Shown: piece after piece, positions 36,049 through 45,779 of the stretch
How the letters are laid out: every line of letters begins with the position of its first letter
How positions within the stretch are numbered: the stretch's first letter is position 1
From: Sphingobacterium nematocida
Lineage (GTDB): Bacteria > Bacteroidota > Bacteroidia > Sphingobacteriales > Sphingobacteriaceae
Assembly (NCBI RefSeq): GCF_900168125.1
Contig: NZ_FUZF01000013.1
Location: 89,209 to 153,208 of the forward strand
Direction: 5' to 3'
DNA: 64,000 bases
Notes under the pieces: generated by a model
The model's input: only the letters and a program-made list of their open reading frames with translations
What the model was told of the DNA's origin: nothing
Databases searched by the model: none
Made by a program: the position numbers and the translations under genes

Positions 36049-36969
36049 ATGCTTAATCACAAAATTGAAGGTTTGATTGCTGCACCTTTTACACCATTTG
36101 ACGAAAACAATGAACTTAATCTGGACTTGATCCCAGGATATTACCAATCCTTGAAGCGCAATGGCGTGAAGGGAGCTTTTATCTGTGGATCTACGGGAGA
36201 AGGAGTGTCATTGACCTTTGAGGAGAAGATTCGAGTAATGAAGGCATGGACGATCTGGACAAAAGGAGATGAAGACTTTGTGTTGATGATGTTTTTAGGC
36301 GGTACTAATATCAAGGAATGCCAGGAATTGGCGGCTATTGCCGAGCAGGAGGGCGTCGATGCCATCTCTTTTACATCTCCTTATTATTTCAAACCAGCGA
36401 ATGTTGGGCAGCTAGCCAAGTGTTGTCAGGCTGTGGCGTCGGCAGCCCCTAATACGGCGTTCTATTATTACCATATACCTGTTCTGACAGGAGGTAACTA
36501 TGCGATGTTGGATTTGTTGGCTGCGGTGGATGGGATGATTCCTACCTTTAGGGGGATCAAGTATACACATGAGGATTTTATGGATTTCTTGTCTTGTATG
36601 AACTACGCGGACAGAAAGTATGATATGCTGTGGGGAAGGGACGAGAATATGCTGTCGTCATTGGTATTGGGAAGCAAAGGGGCCGTAGGTAGTACGTATA
36701 ACTATGCTGCACCGCTGTATCATCAGTTGATCGATGCCTTCGAGGCAGGTGATTTTGAAACAGCTAATGCTAGACAACAATTGTCTATCGATATGATTCG
36801 ATTATTAGGTAAGTATGGTGGAATAGCTACCGGTAAGGCCTATATGAAGTTGGTAGATCTGGATTGTGGGGTGTTTAGACTGCCTGTGGCGAATATGGAT
36901 GAAGCCTCTTTTACCAATTTTAAAAATGAAGTAAAAGCCCTAGGCTTTGAATCATTTAAATCAAAATAA
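36049..36969 (+). CDS. nanA: N-acetylneuraminate lyase
   Basis: 306 residues. Splits N-acetylneuraminate into N-acetylmannosamine and pyruvate in the cytoplasm. It is a class I aldolase of the DapA/NanA superfamily: pyruvate-binding GSTGEG at 47-52, the Tyr141 of YYHIP, and the Schiff-base Lys171 in FRGIKYTHEDFMD. YHIP and GIKYT are the variants seen in NAL and not in dihydrodipicolinate synthase, and the operon context settles the choice. A GAGACAT sequence precedes the ATG, and the next gene starts 2 bp after its stop. Confidence 0.95.
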   Translation: MLNHKIEGLIAAPFTPFDENNELNLDLIPGYYQSLKRNGVKGAFICGSTGEGVSLTFEEKIRVMKAWTIWTKGDEDFVLMMFLGGTNIKECQELAAIAEQEGVDAISFTSPYYFKPANVGQLAKCCQAVASAAPNTAFYYYHIPVLTGGNYAMLDLLAAVDGMIPTFRGIKYTHEDFMDFLSCMNYADRKYDMLWGRDENMLSSLVLGSKGAVGSTYNYAAPLYHQLIDAFEAGDFETANARQQLSIDMIRLLGKYGGIATGKAYMKLVDLDCGVFRLPVANMDEASFTNFKNEVKALGFESFKSK

Positions 36970-36971
36970 GA

Positions 36972-38096
36972 ATGTATAAAGCAACACTTTTTCTTTGCTT
37001 AGTATTATTATCTGGATGTGTGATGAACAATAAGAGTAGGCTTATGCTTGATTGGAAAGAAGGAGGCGTATTACCTAAAGGGGGACAGGGGGATCATATC
37101 GGTATAGCGGGTCCGGTAACTGGGGTAATGGAAGATCGGTTGATCATCGCTGGGGGGGCGAATTTTCCGAACGGGATGCCTTGGGATGGCGGAAAAAAGA
37201 CCTATCAAAAGGAGGCGTATTTTTTTAAAATAGATGCTGAAGGAAAACTGATTTTGGAAATGATAAAACCTTTTGCCGATAGTATTGCTTATAGTGCTAA
37301 TACCTCTGCTAACGGTTATATCTATAGTATTGGTGGCGAGAGAAGTGGTGTTGCAAGTGCAGATGTATGGCGGTATAGTTTAGTGAATAATGAATTGGTT
37401 AGGGAGGCTTTGCCAAGCCTTCCGGTACCGCTTACCAATGGGGCTGCTGTCTATTTGAACGGAGCGCTTTATATGATAGGGGGCGAAAATACAGATCAGG
37501 TATCGGATAAGGTGTATCGTCTACAGGTATCAAATGGTACCTTCATGTGGGAGCAATTTGCTGTATTGAAGTATCCATTAAGTCATACGATGGTGGTAGC
37601 AGATAGTGGTCAGCATATAGTGATTTTAGGAGGCCGTATGCGAAATGATAATGCAACAAGCAAGATATATGATCAGGCCTACATGCTGAATACGCAAGAT
37701 AGGTCTTTGACGAGTTTACCGGTATTGCCCTATCCACTTGCTGCAGGAACTGCCATATTCTATAATAATTCTGTAATTCTTTTTGGAGGGGACAATGGAG
37801 CCACTTTTAATCGGGTAGAGGAATTAATAGCTGCTACCAACCTGAGCAAAGATGATAGGGAAAGGGAGGAGCTGACTAAACAGAAGAATCTGATTCAAAG
37901 GGAGCATCCTGGATTTGGCAAAGAGGTATGGGCGCTTGATCTTATAACATTGGGATGGAGTAGGCTAGCTGATATTGAGGGGGATAGCCCTGTGACGACT
38001 ACAGCCATATCGAAGGATGACCTAGTAATCATCCCTAGTGGCGAAATCCGTGCAGGAGTACGTACCAATAGAATATTGGTGGGGCAGATCAAGTAA
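36972..38096 (+). CDS. nanM: N-acetylneuraminate mutarotase, cyclically permuted kelch propeller
   Basis: 374 residues. Converts alpha-Neu5Ac released by sialidase to the beta form used by transporter and lyase. Lipobox LSGC (Cys16) places it on a membrane facing the periplasm. Kelch repeats are visible as IYSIGGERSG, LYMIGGENTD, IVILGGRMRND and VILFGGDNGAT, with the permuted first blade around RLIIAGGANFPNGMPWDGGKK, a stretch characteristic of the cyclically permuted mutarotase family. It sits 2 bp after nanA and 17 bp before the transporter gene. Confidence 0.93.
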   Translation: MYKATLFLCLVLLSGCVMNNKSRLMLDWKEGGVLPKGGQGDHIGIAGPVTGVMEDRLIIAGGANFPNGMPWDGGKKTYQKEAYFFKIDAEGKLILEMIKPFADSIAYSANTSANGYIYSIGGERSGVASADVWRYSLVNNELVREALPSLPVPLTNGAAVYLNGALYMIGGENTDQVSDKVYRLQVSNGTFMWEQFAVLKYPLSHTMVVADSGQHIVILGGRMRNDNATSKIYDQAYMLNTQDRSLTSLPVLPYPLAAGTAIFYNNSVILFGGDNGATFNRVEELIAATNLSKDDREREELTKQKNLIQREHPGFGKEVWALDLITLGWSRLADIEGDSPVTTTAISKDDLVIIPSGEIRAGVRTNRILVGQIK

Positions 38097-38113
38097 ATGA
38101 AAATATAAACCTT

Positions 38114-39361
38114 ATGATGATAAGAAACAAGAAAGTATATCCTTGGATAGTGGTTGGACTGCTGTGGATAGTGGCACTGCTCAATTATATGGATAGACAG
38201 ATACTATCTACAATGCGTCCAGCTATTGCTGTGGATATCGTGGAACTGGAGCGAGCTGCCGTATTTGGCAATTTGATGGCTGTTTTTTTATGGATATACG
38301 GCCTTATGAGCCCTGTTGCTGGAGTTTTAGCAGATAAATTGAATCGTAAATGGTTGATTGTGGGCAGTTTGTTTGTGTGGTCTGCGGTGACATTTGGGAT
38401 GGGCTACGCGACTACGTATAATCAGCTCTACGTGCTGCGTGCGATCATGGGTGTGTCTGAGGCGATGTATATACCTGCTGGATTGGCATTGATTGCGGAT
38501 TATCATTCGGACAAAACGCGCTCGCTGGCCATAGGTATACATATGACGGGGTTATACTTTGGGCAGGCATTGGGCGGTTTTGGCGCTACGGTGGCTGCAG
38601 AATATTCGTGGCAGCAAGCCTTCATTTTTTTTGGTGGAATAGGTTTGATGTATGCAATGGTGTTGGCTGTGTTTTTATTTGAAGTGCCCAATAGGATGGA
38701 GGCTAAAAAGGAGCTTGGGGGTCAATCTATGGCGGAGAAGGTACCCTTGCTCAAGGGTTTTTCGGTTTTGTTGTCCAATATTGCATTTTGGGTGATATTG
38801 TTGTATTTCGCAGTTCCAAGTTTGCCAGGCTGGGCCACTAAAAATTGGTTACCTACGTTGTTTGCTGATAATCTGAATATTCCGATGGCCGAGGCCGGAC
38901 CGATGTCTACAATAACCATCGCTTTTTCTTCCTTTATTGGGGTAATTGTTGGAGGGATTCTGTCGGACAGGTGGATACAGCGGAATCTACGGGGGCGGAT
39001 ATATACGAGTGCTATTGGGCTGTCATTGACTGTTCCTGCGGTATTTTTAATTGGTTATGGTACGACTACCTGGGCTATAGTTGCAGCAGGCCTCCTATTT
39101 GGCTTTGGCTTTGGGATGTTTGATGCCAACAATATGCCGATACTTTGCCAGTTTGTGTCTGCGAAGTATCGTGCTACGGCGTATGGTATCATGAATATGG
39201 TAGGGGTGATGGCAGGAGCTTATATTACGAAGACCCTGGGTGGTTCTGCCGATGCTGGTGAACTAGGACATGATTTTGCATTGTTGGCAGTGATCGTTGC
39301 TATAGTAATAGTAATTCAATTGATAGTACTAAGACCTAAAGTGAATGAAGCATTGGATTAA
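38114..39361 (+). CDS. nanT: MFS transporter, probable sialic-acid permease
   Basis: 415 residues with twelve predicted transmembrane helices. LNYMDRQILSTMRPAIAVDI in helix 1 and VLADKLNRKWLIVGSL between helices 2 and 3 are typical of the anion:cation symporter branch of the major facilitator superfamily. Its position between the mutarotase and esterase genes makes sialic acid the probable substrate, as for the NanT-type carriers of Bacteroides nan loci. The last 17 bp overlap the next gene. Confidence 0.87.
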   Translation: MMIRNKKVYPWIVVGLLWIVALLNYMDRQILSTMRPAIAVDIVELERAAVFGNLMAVFLWIYGLMSPVAGVLADKLNRKWLIVGSLFVWSAVTFGMGYATTYNQLYVLRAIMGVSEAMYIPAGLALIADYHSDKTRSLAIGIHMTGLYFGQALGGFGATVAAEYSWQQAFIFFGGIGLMYAMVLAVFLFEVPNRMEAKKELGGQSMAEKVPLLKGFSVLLSNIAFWVILLYFAVPSLPGWATKNWLPTLFADNLNIPMAEAGPMSTITIAFSSFIGVIVGGILSDRWIQRNLRGRIYTSAIGLSLTVPAVFLIGYGTTTWAIVAAGLLFGFGFGMFDANNMPILCQFVSAKYRATAYGIMNMVGVMAGAYITKTLGGSADAGELGHDFALLAVIVAIVIVIQLIVLRPKVNEALD

Positions 39362-41417
39362 GATTATTCTTGTAATAGGCCTTTCTTATTGTTGTGTGGC
39401 AGCATATGCACAAAAAAAGAAAGTAGGCTGTGTGGGCGATTCTGTGACGAAAGGGTACGGCATCAAAATGACGGGAAAGTCATATCCTGAACAGTTGCAA
39501 TTGAAGTTAGGTGCTGGTTATGAGGTGAAAAATTTTGGACATAGCGGCGCTACATTGTTATCACGTGGACACAATCCTTATGTGCTGACGCAAGAGTTTA
39601 AGGAAGCGCTGGCTTTCGCACCAGATATTCTGGTAATAGCCTTGGGACTCAATGATACGGATCCACGAAATTGGCCCAATTATGGAACCGAATTTGTAAC
39701 CGATTATTCGGCATTGATTGATACATTTAAACGGGTAAACCCTAAAGTCGAGGTCTATATCTGTAAGATGACTCCGATATTCTCAGGACATAAACGTTTC
39801 CTTTCGGGTACAAGGGACTGGTTTAACCAAATCCAAGAGTTGATACCTGAAATAGCCCATGCCAATGGTGTTCAACTAATTGATAGCTATACACCACTGG
39901 CGAATCGGATGGATCTTTTTGAGGATTTTTTACACCCTGATGAAATTGGCGCGCGCATACTATCGACGACAGTATACCATAGCCTGGTTGGAACGAAGCT
40001 CCCTCTTTCGGTGGATATAACGTTGGGTAATGATATGGTGCTGCAACGTGATAAACTCAATAAAATCTTTGGCAAAGGAACGACAGGTGAGACGGTGAAG
40101 CTTGCTTTTAAGGGTGAAAATTATACCTGTAAAGTAGATCAGCGTGGTAACTGGTCGCTTATACTGCCGAGGATGCCGGCTGGTGGACCTTACATACTTA
40201 GTGTAAAGATGGGAAAGGAAGAGATCTTGCTTTCAGGGATATGGTTTGGTGATGTTTACCTAGCCGCAGGGCAGTCGAATATGGCTTTCCCGTTGCGTAA
40301 TGCCCTAAGGGGTAAGGAGCTGATGGAAAAGGCTTTGGATAAGACGCCTGTTCGACTATTTAAATATAAAAATCTAGTCGAAACCCATAATGTAGCGTGG
40401 GATTCGTTAACCCTGGAACAGGTCAACGATGGAGCGTTCTTTTCTGGGGCTTGGCAAAAACCATCGGCTAAATCTGCTGGTGAGTTCTCGGCAATAGCAT
40501 ATGCTTTTGCGGCACAGGTGTCAGCAGAGCAGGGAGTGACAAGCGGTATTGTGGAAGTGGCAGTAGGGGGCTCTAATACGGAATCATGGATTCCAATGCG
40601 TACGCTGGAAATGGATAATCTGTTGGCTACGTATATCCACAGTTGGCGGGTTTCTGATTTTATACAGGATTTCTGCAGAGAAAGAGCCCGAGTGAATCTA
40701 ACCTTGACCAAAAACAGAAATCAAGCCCATCCTTATGCCCCTGGCTATAATTTTGAGAGCGGTATTGCCAATTGGTTAAATACGAATTTTAAAGGTGTAC
40801 TCTGGTATCAGGGCGAAAGTAATACGCATAATGTGGATCTGCACGCCTATCTTTTTGAAACGTTGGTTGCTGCATGGCGAGAAAAATTCCAACAGGATTT
40901 CCCCTTTTATGTAGTGCAATTGTCAAGTATTGAACGTCCCTCCTGGCCTTCCTTTAGAGATAGTCAGCGTAAGTTGGCAAGACGCCTGAGCAATGTGCAT
41001 ATGGCGGTGTCGTCGGACCTCGGCGATTCTACTGATGTCCATCCCCGCGAGAAAATTATTATCGGTCAACGCTTGGCCAGATTGGCGGCCAAATACAGCT
41101 ATGGTAAGGATGTACAGGTAGATGTACCAGAGCCTATGGGGGTAAGTGTGCATGGGACGGAATTGGTGCTCTCTTTTGAGGACTGTGAGGTGTTAAAAAC
41201 GAAAGGGGGAGATGCCTTACAAGATATCGTATTGTTGGATGCGAAAGGAAAGGAGTTAGAAATAAATAAAATACGCATGGAAGGAAATAAGTTATTTATT
41301 TCTTTTGAAACAGGTGTCTTATCTGCTATTCGTTACGGTTATAGCCCTTATACAAGGGCCAATCTAGAAAGTGAAGCGGCGGTACCTGTTTCAACTTTTA
41401 ATATTAAGATTAATTAG
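39345..41417 (+). CDS. Sialate O-acetylesterase with two SGNH domains
   Basis: 690 residues, signal peptide ending at AYAQ (about 23). The N-terminal GDSL-type domain (about 25-215) has a full SGNH set: Ser33 in GDSV, Gly65, Asn103 in GLNDTD and Asp194/His197 in EDFLHP. A beta-rich linker (about 218-300, LGNDMVLQRD to VKMG) leads to a sialate O-acetylesterase domain with Ser311 in GQSN, Gly408/409, Asn493 in YQGESN and Asp564/His566 in TDVHPRE. Both active sites look intact. It removes O-acetyl groups that block sialidase and lyase. NanS/EstA-type two-domain esterases are known in Tannerella and Bacteroides. The start overlaps the transporter gene. Confidence 0.9.
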   Translation: MKHWIKIILVIGLSYCCVAAYAQKKKVGCVGDSVTKGYGIKMTGKSYPEQLQLKLGAGYEVKNFGHSGATLLSRGHNPYVLTQEFKEALAFAPDILVIALGLNDTDPRNWPNYGTEFVTDYSALIDTFKRVNPKVEVYICKMTPIFSGHKRFLSGTRDWFNQIQELIPEIAHANGVQLIDSYTPLANRMDLFEDFLHPDEIGARILSTTVYHSLVGTKLPLSVDITLGNDMVLQRDKLNKIFGKGTTGETVKLAFKGENYTCKVDQRGNWSLILPRMPAGGPYILSVKMGKEEILLSGIWFGDVYLAAGQSNMAFPLRNALRGKELMEKALDKTPVRLFKYKNLVETHNVAWDSLTLEQVNDGAFFSGAWQKPSAKSAGEFSAIAYAFAAQVSAEQGVTSGIVEVAVGGSNTESWIPMRTLEMDNLLATYIHSWRVSDFIQDFCRERARVNLTLTKNRNQAHPYAPGYNFESGIANWLNTNFKGVLWYQGESNTHNVDLHAYLFETLVAAWREKFQQDFPFYVVQLSSIERPSWPSFRDSQRKLARRLSNVHMAVSSDLGDSTDVHPREKIIIGQRLARLAAKYSYGKDVQVDVPEPMGVSVHGTELVLSFEDCEVLKTKGGDALQDIVLLDAKGKELEINKIRMEGNKLFISFETGVLSAIRYGYSPYTRANLESEAAVPVSTFNIKIN

Positions 41418-41419
41418 GT

Positions 41420-42601
41420 ATGTATTCAGAACAATATTTAGAAGAACTGGCTGATTTTTATAAAAATCAGCTACTAAAGGATACGGTACCATTTTGGTTT
41501 CCGAGATCCTATGATAGCGAAGATGGAGGGTATTTGTTGATGCGTGATGCAGACGGAACTTTGATTGATACGGATAAGGCGGTGTGGATACAGGGGCGTG
41601 CGTGTTGGTTATTATCTACCTTATACAATACGGTGGAACAACGTGAAGAATGGCTGGAAGGTGCCAAGTTGGGTTATGATTTCCTTCGGGAGAAGTGTTT
41701 TGATGATAATGGCAAGATGTACTTTCATGTGGACAAATTGGGCAATCCGATCCGCATGCGCAGGTATTTCTTTTCGGAAACTTTTGCTGTAATCGCCTGT
41801 GCGGCTTACGCTAAGGCATCGGGAGATGAGGATGCAGGGCGATTGGCTCGGGACCTGTTTGGCGTCTGTATGGAGTATGCAGCAGGTATACGAACTATGG
41901 AGCCGAAGTTTGAAAATACTCGTCCTACAAAGGGAATAGGTATCCCTATGATCATGATTAATACTGCCCAACAATTGCGTGAAACGATAGGTGATCCAAG
42001 ATGTGATAATGCTATCACTGAATGGATAAAGGAGATAGAAACCTTGTTCGTGAAGGATGATATTCGTTGTGTGATGGAACAGGTCGCTCCGGATGGGAGT
42101 ATTGTTGATCACGTGGATGGACGTACATTAAATCCAGGGCACGCTATTGAGGGAGCTTGGTTTATCCTTCACGAAGCCAGATATAGGAATGACGATACGC
42201 AACTTATCAATCTCGGCTGTCGTATGCTGGATTATATGTGGGAACGAGGTTGGGACAAAGAATATGGCGGAATTCTCTATTTTAGAGATGTTTATGACAG
42301 GCCAGTGCAAGAGTATTGGCAGGATATGAAATTTTGGTGGCCACAGAATGAGACGATCATCGCTACTCTGTTGGCATATCTCATGACGGGCAAGGATAAA
42401 TACGCAAGGATGCATCAACAGATCCATGAATATGCGTATAGTCATTTTCACGACAAGGAGCTAGGTGAATGGTATGGGTACCTACATCGGGATGGTACGG
42501 TGGCACAGACGGCAAAGGGAAATTTGTTTAAAGGTCCGTTCCATCTTCCTCGGCAGGAATGGTACTGTTGGTCTATCTTAAAAGGAAGGGAAATAACATA
42601 A
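41420..42601 (+). CDS. N-acylglucosamine 2-epimerase
   Basis: 393 residues, cytoplasmic, no signal peptide. Interconverts ManNAc and GlcNAc so that ManNAc from the lyase can enter amino-sugar metabolism; this bypasses the NanK/NanE phosphate route of E. coli. It is an (alpha/alpha)6 barrel of the AGE family, with IQGRACWLLSTLYN, FFSETFAVIACAAYA, the catalytic-site blocks NPGHAIEGAW and GPFHLPRQEW, and WWPQNETIIA. A kinase for the resulting GlcNAc (RokA type) is not in the window. The stop TAA shares a base with the next ATG (TAATG at 42599-42603), implying coupled translation. Confidence 0.93.
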   Translation: MYSEQYLEELADFYKNQLLKDTVPFWFPRSYDSEDGGYLLMRDADGTLIDTDKAVWIQGRACWLLSTLYNTVEQREEWLEGAKLGYDFLREKCFDDNGKMYFHVDKLGNPIRMRRYFFSETFAVIACAAYAKASGDEDAGRLARDLFGVCMEYAAGIRTMEPKFENTRPTKGIGIPMIMINTAQQLRETIGDPRCDNAITEWIKEIETLFVKDDIRCVMEQVAPDGSIVDHVDGRTLNPGHAIEGAWFILHEARYRNDDTQLINLGCRMLDYMWERGWDKEYGGILYFRDVYDRPVQEYWQDMKFWWPQNETIIATLLAYLMTGKDKYARMHQQIHEYAYSHFHDKELGEWYGYLHRDGTVAQTAKGNLFKGPFHLPRQEWYCWSILKGREIT

Positions 42602-44547
42602 TGGCAAAATCGGTACTATGTGTAGTGTTGTTGCTCTTTTGTATTCTAACTCCGCGTGCACAGCAGGATTTGATCCCGATGCCGGTTCGGACGCAATGGG
42701 AGTCGCAACAGTTGAACCTTTCTGCGGGGGTAGTACTTCAAGCTGCCGCTGGCTTGGAAAGTGAATCAGCACTCGCAAAGGCAATCTTTTCGGACTGGGG
42801 GATACCGGTACAAGAGAAAAGAAGTAAGGGAATGCCGTCTGTGGAGCTGGTCTTGAAGAAAACCGGTAGAAGTGATGAGTCTTACCTGTTGGAGATTGAT
42901 CCACAAGGGGTTCGTGTGGAAGCATCTACCTCAAAGGGGGTGTTTTATGGGTTACAGACATTGCGGCAGTTTGCTGTGGACAAAGGAAAAGTGCAGTGTG
43001 TAGTGGTGGAAGATGATCCAGCCTTTTCTTGGCGCGCTTTTTTGGTAGATGTGGGCCGAAATTATCAGCCCATGGATATGCTCAAGGAGCAAATCGATGT
43101 AATGGCTAGGTACAAGTTGAATGTATTGCATTTCCATTTTACAGAGGATATAGCATGGCGGTTAGCGAGTCATCGATATCCAGGCTTGACCGATGCATCG
43201 AATATGACACGTTGGGCAGGGAAGTATTACACCGAGGCGGAATTTAAGGAGCTCATAGCGTATTGTAAAGAGCGGTATATTACATTCCTTCCGGAAATAG
43301 ATATGCCCGGACACAGTGCCGCTTTTAAGCGTTTTTTTGGAGTAGATATGCAATCTGATTCGGGGATGGTGTATATCAAGCAGCTGTTACAGGATTTTAA
43401 AAGAAGCTATCCAGAATTGGATATATTGCATATCGGCGGAGATGAGGTTAAGATCACGAATGCCGGATTTATGCCCGAAATCACTAAATATGTGAAAGAG
43501 CTAGGCTACAAAAATACGATAGGATGGGATCCTGGGAGCAATCTGTCTCCAGAGACTTGGCGACAGCTCTGGATGGGAGGAGCAGAGGTAGTTAAAGAAG
43601 AGGGGGGGACTGTTTATATCGACTCAAAGCATTTGTATATTAATCATATGGACCCCCTGGAAACGGTAACTACACTTTTCCATCGAAAAATTGGAGGAAA
43701 TGATAGGGAACATCAAAACCTGAAGGGGGCTACACTATGCGCATGGCCAGATAGGGCGGTATCAGCTGCTAGAGATATGTTTTATCAAAATGGTATATAT
43801 CCTTCTATCTTGACATTCGCCGAACGGGTTTGGAGCGGAGGAGGAATGGCTAGTTGGCTGTGCAATCTTCAACCGAAGGACACACCGGGTTATAAGGAAT
43901 TTAAGGATTTTGAACGAAGGTTACTGTGCCATAAGCATCGATATTTTGTGGGCCTACCTTTTCCTTATGTAAAGCAGGTCGGTATTAAATGGGATTTGAT
44001 CGGACCTTATGATAATGATGGAATACTGGAGAAAAGTTTCGAAATCGAGAAAGATTTATTTAATAGGGATCTAACAGTATCTAAAGATGTAGAAGGAGGA
44101 ACAGTGATCTTACGGCATTGGTGGGCTGACGTAGTTGGCGGGGTAATCGATGCACCTAAGGTTAATACGACTTGGTACGCTAGGACGAAGATATGGAGCG
44201 ACGAACCAGGAGAGAGGCCTTTTTGGATAGGATTCAATGACCTGTCGAGGTCGTATGCCAGCGATTCGCCAAAGCATGATACTTGGGATGATCGACATAG
44301 TGAAGTATGGGTAAATCAACGAAGAGTCGCTCCCCCTCTGTGGCAACAGGCAGGGATGAAGGGAGATCTGGAAAAACCAATGATTGACGAAGGATATTCA
44401 TTTAGGGCACCTACGATGATCGTACTTAAAAAGGGCTGGAATGATGTATTGGTCAAATTGCCCGTGGGAGATTTTAAAGGGAAGAGTTGGCAAACACCTG
44501 TCAAGTGGATGTTTACCTTTGTTCCTATTGATAATGATAAAAATTAA
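42601..44547 (+). CDS. GH20 beta-N-acetylhexosaminidase, secreted
   Basis: 648 residues from the ATG at 42601 inside TAATG. Signal peptide ends near PRAQQ (about 20). A GH20b-like alpha/beta domain (25-135) precedes the catalytic barrel: VDVGRNYQPMDMLKEQIDVMARYKLNVLHFHFTEDIAWRL and the catalytic pair Asp281-Glu282 in HIGGDE; FAERVWSGG closes the active site. The usual TDDQGWR reads TEDIAWR, a divergent form. Residues about 480-648 form an extra beta-rich C-terminal module starting KWDLIGPYDNDG, probably a jelly roll. It should trim GlcNAc or GalNAc from glycans after sialidase exposes them. Confidence 0.88.
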   Translation: MAKSVLCVVLLLFCILTPRAQQDLIPMPVRTQWESQQLNLSAGVVLQAAAGLESESALAKAIFSDWGIPVQEKRSKGMPSVELVLKKTGRSDESYLLEIDPQGVRVEASTSKGVFYGLQTLRQFAVDKGKVQCVVVEDDPAFSWRAFLVDVGRNYQPMDMLKEQIDVMARYKLNVLHFHFTEDIAWRLASHRYPGLTDASNMTRWAGKYYTEAEFKELIAYCKERYITFLPEIDMPGHSAAFKRFFGVDMQSDSGMVYIKQLLQDFKRSYPELDILHIGGDEVKITNAGFMPEITKYVKELGYKNTIGWDPGSNLSPETWRQLWMGGAEVVKEEGGTVYIDSKHLYINHMDPLETVTTLFHRKIGGNDREHQNLKGATLCAWPDRAVSAARDMFYQNGIYPSILTFAERVWSGGGMASWLCNLQPKDTPGYKEFKDFERRLLCHKHRYFVGLPFPYVKQVGIKWDLIGPYDNDGILEKSFEIEKDLFNRDLTVSKDVEGGTVILRHWWADVVGGVIDAPKVNTTWYARTKIWSDEPGERPFWIGFNDLSRSYASDSPKHDTWDDRHSEVWVNQRRVAPPLWQQAGMKGDLEKPMIDEGYSFRAPTMIVLKKGWNDVLVKLPVGDFKGKSWQTPVKWMFTFVPIDNDKN

Positions 44548-44559
44548 ATAAAAACACAT

Positions 44560-45717
44560 ATGAACAGAATACTGATTACATTGATTTCTTTGGCCTTTCT
44601 ATCTAAATTGGAAGCACAAGAAGTGACTATTTTTAAATCGGGTAATGAAGGTTATGCTAGTTATCGAATACCAGCGGTGGTAAAGGATAAGAGTGGACAA
44701 CTTATCGCATTTTCGGAGGGTAGGGTGGATCATGCCGGTGATTATGGAAATGTAGATATCGTCTATAAAATCAGTAAGGATAATGGTAAGACATGGAGTT
44801 CCTTGAAAATTGCGGCAGACTATGACAAGTTGCAGGCGGGGAATGCTGCTCCTGTTGTAGATCTGTTGGATCCGAAATACCCAAAAGGTAGAATTTTTCT
44901 ATTTTATAATACGGGTAATAACCATGAGCATGAGGTACGTAAGGGCAATGGATTGCGAGAGGCTTGGTATATTACTTCTACCGATGGCGCAGAGACTTGG
45001 TCTGAACCAGTAAATATTACGACACAGGTGCATCGACCTAAACAACCTGAAGTTAATGCCGGGTATAATTTTAAAGAAGACTGGAGAGCCTATGCAAATA
45101 CACCAGGTCATGCTCTTCAATTTGATACCGGTGTATATAAAGGAAGGCTCTATATCCCAGCTAATCATTCAATCGGCGAACCAAAGTCGGAGGGGAGGGA
45201 TTATTTTGCACATGCTTACTATTCGGATGACCACGGTAAAACATTCAGAATTGCTGATAAGATTGCTTTTGAGGGTGGGAATGAGACTATGGCTGCTCAG
45301 ATATCGGATAATGAACTGTATATGAATACGAGAAATCAGCAAGGAAATGTACGTGCTCGTATCGTGAGTTACTCCAAGGATGGTGGTGTAAGTTGGGATA
45401 CAACTTTTTATGATAATAACCTGCCGGACCCTGTAAATCAAGGAAGCACTTTGTCTTGGAAAAGAGGAAAGAGCTATGTATTGGCTGTGTGCAATGCTGC
45501 AGACCGGAAGGAAAGGGATAAGTTGACTTTGCGTCTGTCAAAAGACAAAGGAAAGACTTGGTATTTTGAAAAAATGATCGCAAAAGCACCTGAAGGATAT
45601 AAGGGATCATATTCTGCTTATTCGGATATGGTGAAGCTCGATAATCGGACAATCGGAGTTTTGTTTGAAAAAGATAATTATAAAGAGATCGTATTTTTGC
45701 CGATACCTATAAAGTAA
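44560..45717 (+). CDS. nanH: Exo-alpha-sialidase, GH33
   Basis: 385 residues with a signal peptide ending at LEAQ (about 20). The six-bladed sialidase fold is marked by YRIP (Arg36 of the arginine triad), EGRVDHAGD with the acid/base Asp, and five Asp-boxes: SKDNGKTW, STDGAETW, SDDHGKTF, SKDGGVSW and SKDKGKTW. GSYSAYSD near 345 probably holds the nucleophilic Tyr. It releases terminal sialic acid from host or environmental glycoconjugates, in the periplasm or at the cell surface. It is the last gene of the operon and is followed by a terminator. Length is that of a minimal catalytic domain without carbohydrate-binding modules. Confidence 0.94.
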   Translation: MNRILITLISLAFLSKLEAQEVTIFKSGNEGYASYRIPAVVKDKSGQLIAFSEGRVDHAGDYGNVDIVYKISKDNGKTWSSLKIAADYDKLQAGNAAPVVDLLDPKYPKGRIFLFYNTGNNHEHEVRKGNGLREAWYITSTDGAETWSEPVNITTQVHRPKQPEVNAGYNFKEDWRAYANTPGHALQFDTGVYKGRLYIPANHSIGEPKSEGRDYFAHAYYSDDHGKTFRIADKIAFEGGNETMAAQISDNELYMNTRNQQGNVRARIVSYSKDGGVSWDTTFYDNNLPDPVNQGSTLSWKRGKSYVLAVCNAADRKERDKLTLRLSKDKGKTWYFEKMIAKAPEGYKGSYSAYSDMVKLDNRTIGVLFEKDNYKEIVFLPIPIK

Positions 45718-45746
45718 TTGTAGGTTTAAGGAAGATCGATGAATGG

Positions 45747-45779
45747 CATCCAAAGTGAAAAGTTACTTTGGATGTTTTT
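45747..45779 (+). terminator. Terminator of the nan operon
   Basis: Perfect 10-bp stem, CATCCAAAGT (45747-45756) and ACTTTGGATG (45765-45774), with an 8-nt loop and TTTTT. Confidence 0.9.
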
